A stretch of DNA of 64,000 nucleotides, taken from Ostrinia nubilalis (Eukaryota; Arthropoda; Insecta; Lepidoptera; Crambidae). Position numbers and translations under genes: made by a program. This document shows positions 56,258-64,000 of the stretch, one piece after another. Where the stretch lies: NCBI RefSeq assembly GCF_963855985.1, contig NC_087104.1, forward strand, positions 3,038,001-3,102,000. The letters are read 5' to 3'. Below the pieces are notes generated by a model. It saw only the letters and a program-made list of their open reading frames with translations. It was not told the origin of the DNA and ran no database searches. Position 1 is the stretch's first letter, and each line of letters starts with the position of its first letter.

Positions 56258-56496
56258 GGCGGGGCACATAGCTCGTAGAGCTGATGGCCGCTGGGGCAGG
56301 AAAGTTCTTGAGTGGCGACCACGAGCCGAAAGGCGTAGCGTGGGCAGGCCTCCCACTAGGTGGACCGACGATCTGGTGAAGGTCGCGGGAGGTGCCTGTA
56401 TGCGAGCGGTGCAGGATCGGTCTTCGTGGAAATCCTTGGGGGGGCCTTTGTCCAGCAGTGGACGTCTTTTCGGCTGAAACGAACGAACGAACGATA
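56258..56496 (+). repeat. RTE-like LINE 3' end, (CGAA)n tail
   Basis: GGGGCGGGGCACATAGCTCG to CGGCTGAAACGAACGAACGA, matching 22630-22864. Confidence 0.85.
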
Positions 56497-56499
56497 CGT

Positions 56500-56689
56500 A
56501 TTACCACTATTTACCAGACATTACTATTTATTGCATACTCGAAGGATTACACGTAGGAGCACGCGCGTTACAGCTTCGGCCTTGCATTATTATAAGATCT
56601 TGTTCCGCCCTTTTACGAACTTCCTCCGTGAGGATATCCCCGCCGAATTCTATGATGAACCTATCAAAAGTCATATTCTGCAATGTCAA
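56500..56689 (+). other. Unassigned segment between two LINE tails
   Basis: One frame reads R-P-F-T-N-F-L-R-E-D-I-P-A-E-F-Y-D-E-P-I-K-S. It looks coding-like but I cannot assign it, and it is short. Confidence 0.2.
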
Positions 56690-56842
56690 CCCACCACAAG
56701 GTGGACCGACGACCTGATAAAGGTAGCGGGAAGGCGCTGGATGCAGGCCGCTACCAACCGTGCGATGTGGAAGACATTGGGGGAGGCCTATGTTCAGTAG
56801 TGGACGTCCTGTGGCTGAAATGATGATGATGATGATGAAATG
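56690..56842 (+). repeat. RTE-like LINE 3' end, (ATG)n tail
   Basis: CACAAGGTGGACCGACGACC through GTGGCTGAAATGATGATGAT, same subfamily as 1-200. Confidence 0.85.
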
Positions 56843-58108
56843 AATGAAAATGACAAATCTTCGAACGTGTATAATACCGTGCCAAAGTAATCATATAATT
56901 TTGGCACCTTAATAACTATTGCCGTTTTTGTTGTAAAGATCATGCAGCGCTACTTGCGGATATTATTGGAAAGAAAACTATGTGGGCTCTAGATCTGAAG
57001 CCGCTTTAACGAACACGAAGTGCTCATACAATGCGGCGTATTTTCTTCCAGTCTTTAGTCAGGACTTTAGTCGAATTAAAACCCCGGTTGAACGTGATAT
57101 AGCCGCACTAGAATACGATGCTTTTTTGCATAATCGCAAGACTTCGTTCCGGTGTCGACCGAATGTTATCATGATGTATGTGGCCCAGGGGTTACCGTAG
57201 CCGCTAAGGTTTGAAACTTCTTGCTTAAAATATTGTAGTCTTTGGCATAGACTACGACGGTAGTCATGGAGATAGGAGTTTGTTATCTCGTGTCAGATGT
57301 AAATGGTGAAAAGAAAACTCATGATTCGTGTTATTTTTATGCAATATGTAGGTATTTTATAAAAGTGGAACCCCGAGTGATCTCCAAAACCCATTCTATT
57401 ATTATATACGATACGGCTTCGATATCTATAATACAATAGGAGTTTATTTCATGTGTCAGATGACAAGGGTGGAAACAACCTACGATTCATGTTGTTTATT
57501 TACGTGCAATATGTGGGCATATTATAAAAGTGGAATGCCGAGTTGTATTTCTAAAACTTGTTCTATTATTTTATACTATTTGGCTGCGACTCGGCGTGAC
57601 GACAATACAAAACATTTTTCGCGAATCGGTGTTCATACATTCACACAATACATTAGACGCCATGTTGTCATAAACGACATATTATAAAATCGCTGTGATT
57701 TAATACTCTTAATCATTAATTTTATGGCAAGTGTCCATCAGGAATCATTGTTCTTACACACAGAATCGTATTATTTCGCTTTCGGGTAGTAATATGTCAA
57801 AATTGTTGGTTCTTAGGCGAACAATGTATGGAGAACGAACATTGTCCTTTGTACACTAAAGTCCATTAAATAATAAATTGAAACCATTAAATCAGATCGA
57901 CCATGCTTCCCGTTCAACTACCCTCCACGGAATCGGGAGGAGTAATATTGAACACATTATGACGTAACAGGCCATACAAATCTGAAGTCTAGCTGACGTT
58001 TGACCGTCACAAAATCACCCTCCCCTCAGGAACTGACTGTGTTAAGAATTAACAGATACCCTACAAGCGTTTTACAAGTTTTAGTAAATCATGCCCTAGT
58101 CAAACACT
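56843..58108. other. Spacer with a local imperfect duplication
   Basis: 57290-57400 and 57440-57560 resemble each other (GTGTCAGATGTAAATGGTG… and GTGTCAGATGACAAGGGTG…, each followed by ATATTATAAAAGTGGAA-type sequence). No gene recognised. Confidence 0.4.
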
Positions 58109-58175
58109 AAGGCCGGGTTGCACTACCTTACTTTAACTTTGACAAACGTCAAAAATCTGTCAAACTCCATACAAA
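58109..58175 (+). repeat. Partial MITE, AAGGCTGGGTTGCACCA family
   Basis: TAAGGCCGGGTTGCACTACC, then ACAAACGTCAAAAATCTGTC. Confidence 0.6.
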
Positions 58176-58839
58176 AAACAATCAGCCTAAATATTCCATA
58201 TTATGAAATTAACAATACATCCACAAATTCTACAACGTCTTACTTCCAAAAATGTTTTCAAATTTGCCACAAAACTTATAAAAACCTGTTTTTTTACGCA
58301 TTAGTAATAGTTTATTTTTAGTAACCAATTAGGTACTATTTTTACTGTGACGAACTTATTTCGCCTAAAATACCAAATCAAAGTGTAGGCATTCAATTAT
58401 ATTTCACATTGTAGAAATGAAACGAATTTTGATTACGCGTGCCGCGTGGGCGATATTTAATTTATTAATGGTCAATCATAGGAATCAATCAACCCTGAAT
58501 TGGAAATTAATTTTAAACGAGCTGTGAATTTACGTTATTTATTAGATTAAACATTGAGTATTATGTCACTATGTCACATTATTTATTCATCTTTTTAGAT
58601 TCCATTCTCCGCTAGCTATAAGTAGGACGCCTATGTCGGCTTAAAATTATGTCACCAGGATTAAAACATTGAGATATGTACTTAATATTACTTCAATGGA
58701 TTAAAATGACTTCAATTAGTTACAACTCATATATTTAGTTAATATACTTATGTCGGTTTATGTAAAACAAACTCTACCTACATATAATTTTAATTTAACT
58801 AGGTACTTCAACTAGAACCTTACTAAATTGGTAACATAG

Positions 58840-58866
58840 TCATAGTCATAGTCATAGTCATTTATT
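58840..58866. repeat. (CATAGT)n microsatellite
   Basis: Four to five CATAGT units followed by CATTTATTCCATAA. This looks like the tail and 3' UTR of another, unassigned LINE running to about 59000. Confidence 0.5.
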
Positions 58867-59276
58867 CCATAAACAATAACATTATCGTATTGGAACAGTT
58901 ATCTTACTACATAGTTCTGGCATTAGATGCATCATAAATCTTTAAGTATATGGCTGTATAATACCACTGGTCCGTCTAAAATAGTTTTTAGATTTAAACA
59001 CAGTTATACAAATAATTCCAAAATTAACATCTGAAACATTAAATTTTTCATTTATCACATTACATATCGTTCAAAACTAAGGTATTAAAGTAATTAGATT
59101 AGGACAAAGTCTATTTTATGTACCACCTCAGGCTCTTGTTTAAACCCTCTCATCTACCGGCTGAACTCACTCTTTGCTTAACTAACTAACTTTCAACTAA
59201 TGTTGTCGGAAAATCGATGCTTTATCGATATCGATCAATCTAACCTCGCTATATCGATAGAGACGTTTTTAGGAGT

Positions 59277-59432
59277 ATGGCTATGCGCGCACGGGTAATT
59301 TTTTGTCACCGTGACAAAATGTCTTTCTTCTTTACACTTTTATAAAGAGAATAAGAGAGACAATGTAGTACTTATTTTTATCTATGGAGAGACACACCGT
59401 TACGATGACACGTCACCCGTGCGCGCGCTCCA
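59277..59432. mobile_element. Small MITE with GCGCGCACGGGT ends
   Basis: ATGGCTATGCGCGCACGGGT and ACCCGTGCGCGCGCTCCAT are inverted. GTCACCGTGACAAA and ATGACACGTCAC extend the similarity. It is set in an ATCGAT-rich patch (59210-59600). Confidence 0.5.
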
Positions 59433-60640
59433 TAACTTTACATTTGCCTTTTTCATCTACATTTTAAAGATTTTGATTAATTGTTTGTTCAAAACTATCA
59501 ATATTTTACACTGATACCATCCTACGAAGACCTACGTCACTATTTAAGAGCTCTATCGATATAGTGAGAGGCATCGATCGTTATCGATAAAAAAGACTCG
59601 ATTTTTCAACAACGCTACTTCTTACTGGCTTAACTGACCGAAGCCTGTTTTTACAGCACCAGGCAGCCGCTCAGACCTTGGTGAGTGATTGCGATTCCTT
59701 GCACTTCACTATACTTTTTTATAAACTTATTTATCATTACCTTCCTATTTCGCTTCATCGCATTTTAAGGCTTTATCTATAGTGTTGGGAAACAGTAACT
59801 CAGTTTCGATAAAATGTATCGATACTGATATAAAATTGTATGAAAATAATAAAAATTACTGAAATTATTTGAAATTGAGTTACTGTTTTGAAATTGAAAA
59901 CACTATTTACTAAGACAGTGCAAAGCTTGAAAGCAAATAAAAGTTTTCTAGGTAGATAACCGCATGTTGAGTGAGTGATTTTAACAATAAATTGTAAATA
60001 AAAATACATATTTTTTTATAGAAGACATCAGAATGATTTTAGGTAGGTAAGGTTGATTTTAGAGCATTTGTAAAAGGTATTGAGGTAAAATGTATTTTTT
60101 TTACGAAAATTCAAGACTATTTTTAGCCGTTTTTGATACACGTAGGTAGGTTTTTCTTTTAGACTAGTGGATGATGATTTAAATGAAACTTTAAGAGTTA
60201 CAAAAGCATGCATAACTCACACTAAACGCACATTACACAAATACATAAAAGTTTTTACACACAAAAATATTTACACGTATTTTTTTACAAAATTTTGATA
60301 CACAAGTAATTTAGTAATTTTTGACATGTAACAATTTACACAAGTAATACTTAGTATTTTTTATATTAATTTACTACTTTGAAATAATGTTTTTTAGGTT
60401 TTGAAAATGAATATGTTTTACATTATTGCCGCTCAATTTAGGTAAGTGAATATTTTACCTGGCGCCACTCAAAATGGAATGACAATATTGGGTTTTTAAA
60501 TCGTGTCCTAAAAAGAAATAGGTTTAGGTATGAGCTAATTTATTGGTGAACTACAAATTCACCACCAATAACGAGCTTTACTTTAACCCCTCCAGCTAAG
60601 CTAATATTTATGTGTTTGGATTCACTATAATAGTCCAGAG
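59433..60640. other. AT-rich spacer
   Basis: No gene or named repeat. Confidence 0.4.
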
Positions 60641-60643
60641 ATC

Positions 60644-61642
60644 ATGGACCTATAAAAAAAGTCGGACGGATTCTCATCAACAAAATACTGTGACATTAGG
60701 ATACACCAGCTTGCCTGTACGTACAGGCCGGCACGCACACATTCACACCCTGTTACACCACTTCGAGTGCAAACTTCACACAGTTGACACATTTAAGCAG
60801 CGAAAAAACAACACGAATACGACATGTCTTGTGTGATGAAATTGTGTAAAAACCGTTCTGTTCGAACAAACAAAAATTAAGGAATCACATTTCACAGGCA
60901 AAATAAATAATCCAATCACTTATTTCCCGACATTAAAATATTGAAATTAATTGAAATCAAACGTCATTCACTCGAAAAAATAATACGTCAAAGACCAGTG
61001 TTCTCAGTTATTTACGTGGGAAAATTACCCGAAATATGGGAAATTAATAATAATTTTAGGACTTTTTAGTTATTTTATTACGCATACTATGGAAATAAAA
61101 TAATTTATCATAATAATTGTGTTTTAATGGGATATATTTTCATAGGCAAATTTGATCCTTCCCAAAAATGTGGAACTGCAAAATTCAAATTTTCTTACAT
61201 TGATTTCAAGTCAGTGTCAGGTTGTATGTTAAAAAAAATCTATCAGAGATAATAATAATATATTGATGATGCATAAGATTATGATTATAATGTACACAAG
61301 ATTCGTAATTTGTAACTGCGTGAATCATTTTTGATCAACATTATGTACATAACTACATACCCTGACACACTGACTTGCAAACAATGTAAGAAAATTTGAA
61401 CATTGAAAATTTCGCGCCTACCTCAACGCATTCACCTTTCATCCTTTTAAAATGGCACGGAATAATTCTGTCTACATTTCCAAGTAACATCTGCCGATCT
61501 ATGTTTTTCTTAAAATAAATGGGTAAAATGTTTTGGCTAACATGGCATCCCTAAATTCACTCACACAATAGACAAACGCCAAAATTTTGCGTCACAGTTT
61601 TGTTGTAGCGCGAGTTCCGTCCGCCTTTTTTTATAGGTCCAT
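60644..61642 (-). mobile_element. GGACCTATAAAAAAAG element, copy 3 (inverted)
   Basis: 60646-61640 with AT flanks. Reverse complement is very close to copy 2, including its deletions and T-runs. Confidence 0.85.
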
Positions 61643-62189
61643 GCCAGAGATTAAGAAATAAACGGTAAAGACTGCAGTCGACAATCCGATGGCCTTTAGT
61701 TTATTGTTACCTTTTTAGTTCATTGTTACGCAGTTAGGTTTTTTGTTTTTTCAATAATATTAAGATGAAACAATAAAAGTTACTCGCCAAATCATCTTAT
61801 GATTGTCGGATCTATGATCTTATAATAGTCGAAGCCTTATTACCGTTCCGACAATAGAGAAGAAATCACATTATAACCACCAATCCCGGGGCTCCCCCAG
61901 GAAAGCTTGTCGAAATTAGTCTTTCCTAGCTGCCAGGGTTGCCATAGCTAATAACCTTAAGTTACGTGGAAGCTTCAGGCGCTATGGCAATGTCATTAAT
62001 ACGTTGGTTTTTATTTTGGACAACTAAAGCTGTTTTTTAGGATTATAGAAGGCGTTTTTGGAATGATTTACGGTGCTTATGAGTTCAGGAGTTTAATAAA
62101 TAATCATCTCATCCTTTTGGTCCATATAAAAATATACTGTAGATTTTCCTTGATTAAATAAATAAATTATACAAGCTTTGATAACTTTG
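61643..62189. other. Spacer
   Basis: Nothing recognised. Confidence 0.35.
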
Positions 62190-62236
62190 CTTAGTTTGGG
62201 ACTAGAGGCGCAGTGTAAAAATATCCAAGGATGTTT
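62190..62236 (+). repeat. Tail fragment of the SINE at 55133-55406
   Basis: TTTGGGACTAGAGGCGCAGT, then ATATCCAAGGATGTTTATTT, ending in ATTT repeats. Confidence 0.6.
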
Positions 62237-62261
62237 ATTTATTTATTTAAATAAATAAATA

Positions 62262-62310
62262 AATGACAGTCCACTGCTGGATACAAGCCCCTATGAAATG
62301 CCAGAGGGCA
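62262..62310 (-). repeat. Diverged LINE 3' end
   Basis: GACAGTCCACTGCTGGATAC resembles the GTCCACTGCTGGAC terminus of the RTE-like family. Confidence 0.45.
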
Positions 62311-62775
62311 TTCTGCCATCTGCTCTTCACATCTTCTTATGATTATATTATTTTTCTTAAATTACTTACTTCTTATGCTTCGCTTAACGTTTCTATGGTC
62401 TAAAGATTGGGTGTTTGACTCAGTGTGATTGTTATCAAATAAGAGTCTCCACTCCTGTCTGTTCTGCTAAGTTATCTACGTAGAGATCGCGCAGGTTCTT
62501 AGCTGAAAATCTGAGAAGTTTTAATATTTATTTCCCCGCGTTATAAAAGTGGCAACCCTGACGTAACCGAGGTCGTATTAATCATGGCTGGAAGTGACTT
62601 GCAGTCCAGGGCTATCTACTCCATTACCCCAGCGATTGCTGGCAAATGGGTTACGGTAAAAATCTAGATAGTATTTGAATAAACTGCGCCGTGAAGAGGC
62701 TGTCAGGCAAATTGCTTGGAGTTTATTTGAAAGTTAAGTTTAACACGTTGGGTAATAAAAAATCTATTGTGTATT

Positions 62776-63000
62776 TTACCCGTATTCACAAACGATGCTT
62801 GCTTATCGCCCGTATTCACATTATTACTATGAGATCTCACAGTGCGCGTAGACGCACAGGGTGACACATGAACCAATCACAGAGCTCTTTTCAACACTGT
62901 GCGTTCGATTTGCTGCTTCACTAAAGCAAGCATCGTTTGTGAACACGGGCGTATGTGACGCAGCAACACAGCGTTGAATAGAGCTCAGTGATTGGTTCTG
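62776..63000. mobile_element. PIF/Harbinger-like MITE with extra partial ends
   Basis: The main element is 62804-62951 (CGCCCGTATTCACATTATTA to TTTGTGAACACGGGCG), a relative of 12084-12253. A second terminus (CCCGTATTCACAAACGATGC, 62779-62798) lies just left. An inverted piece of its interior (CAACACAGCGTTGAATAGAG) lies just right, so copies are nested or rearranged. Confidence 0.65.
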
Positions 63001-63956
63001 TTTGAAACCCACTTTTACAAGCTGCCAAATGGCAGTCCTCCATCCCATGCGTCCACACATATTGGTATAACAAAGATAAAAACATAACATATAAAACGTG
63101 AATCATATAAAAAGTAGGAACCCCGACTTTTTATAAATAGAATGGGACTATCTTTTGATGGACCGCACTTTTCCAAGATGTCTTCATGGGCCGAAAGGCT
63201 TGGGGCAGACATGAAGTTGTTTGAAAACCTACTTCAATATGATTTAGGTATGAAAGACGCTGCAGGATAAAAACCTTTTCGTGCATTGATTATTTGAATA
63301 CTCTCAAGGAAATATTTCGGGAACTGTGTAAATAGAATTTGATATACCCGTAGTATGTCATAGTCATTGAATCAGGCACCTGCATGCCAAAAATGACATT
63401 CAAGTTCAAGTACTTAAGTTCTTTTTGATATCTGATTCAATACAAAGTGACATCCTAAAATTTAATTTTCCCCCATTTTGTGAGTTCCCACTTCCCACCA
63501 AACATCCACCTCGTCGGGAACACAAGGAACAATGGGCACAGTAACTCTGCGGTATTTATGGTCTCTAAATTCGAGCGATCATAATGACTCTCAGGATCGA
63601 AAGGGGGTGGGGGAGGGGTGTAATTAAAACTCGAACAAAGAACATTAGGTGAGTCCGGTAACGCGAACCGCGTTCCACGACGCGGTTTGGTTCGTAGCGA
63701 TTTGACAGTCATCCTTTATAGACTAGCACTAAGCAGCTTAGTTGCCTTATTAACGGACAGCCAGTTTCAAAAGTCGAAGTTCAAGCATCCTCTTTTGTCG
63801 AGTGTTTTATGAAGATAGGGAAAATGTTTTTATGTCTTGCCTTTTTTGACTGATTTCGGGTATTAAAGCCTGGATGCTAAGAAAATAAGGTGACATTTGC
63901 TTCCCCCTGAGTCCCCAATAAGTATATGAGATAAATAGTTCTTTTACAAAATGAAT
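63001..63956. other. Spacer
   Basis: A G-rich run GGGGGTGGGGGAGGGG (63603-63618) is the only local oddity. Confidence 0.4.
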
Positions 63957-64000
63957 TTATCATTATCATCATTTCAGCCATAGAACGTCCACTGCTGAAC
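63957..64000 (-). repeat. RTE-like LINE 3' end, cut by the window edge
   Basis: CATTATCATCATTTCAGCCA, then CGTCCACTGCTGAAC: (ATG)n subfamily in minus orientation. Confidence 0.75.

Noticed and set aside
56360..56800. 146-codon frame as a gene
   Set aside because: It joins two separate LINE 3' ends by chance. Only the middle 190 bp are unexplained.

Overview
This is nuclear DNA from an insect, most probably a moth or butterfly. It is AT-rich and intron-rich, and it is packed with transposable elements of the kinds seen in lepidopteran genomes: RTE-like LINE 3' ends with (ATG)n or (CGAA)n tails, tRNA-derived SINEs, Ty3/gypsy elements, and PIF/Harbinger, hAT, piggyBac and many short inverted-repeat elements. 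There is no bacterial-style operon structure. The host protein-coding capacity I can defend is two gene starts arranged head to head.

Left part (1-14.9 kb). The first two exons of nicalin (NCLN) lie on the minus strand (3224-3050 and 526-339), and the rest of the gene runs off the left edge. The first coding exon of a K+-dependent Na+/Ca2+ exchanger (NCKX, SLC24 family) lies on the plus strand (14169-14861), preceded by a GC-rich promoter/5'UTR-like block that has been split by a 605-bp hAT relic. Between the two genes sits a 6.7-kb Ty3/gypsy element on the minus strand (5237-11975) with two apparently identical 220-bp LTRs and a 4-bp target duplication. It is interrupted between gag and pol by a 1.2-kb PIF/Harbinger relic. 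Immediately after its pol stop codon are five consecutive hairpins whose stems differ in sequence but stay complementary, while their loops share a 13-nt core. I regard this as the most unusual object in the window.

Middle part (14.9-33 kb). This is probably NCKX intron or intergenic DNA. It holds a 5'-truncated LINE (20870-22864) with an 11-bp target duplication and an ORF broken by one nonsense codon. A second Ty3/gypsy element (23547-30358) has two apparently identical 166-bp LTRs and is interrupted between protease and reverse transcriptase by a 2.1-kb terminal-inverted-repeat element. A piggyBac deletion derivative lies at 31101-32024.

Right part (33-64 kb). I see no convincing host exon here. 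It contains foldback elements; an 833-bp sequence present twice in inverted orientation; a THAP-domain exon inside a 1.4-kb element with about 170-bp inverted termini; a Ty1/copia relic framed by two of three copies of a 1-kb AT-target element; a perfect 34-bp-arm palindrome; a hAT-like element carrying a nested SINE; and many short LINE and MITE fragments.

Together the window shows an insect locus in which recent retrotransposon insertions have themselves been hit by DNA transposons. All family names come from reading motifs by eye. No database search was run, and LTR identity was judged by reading.
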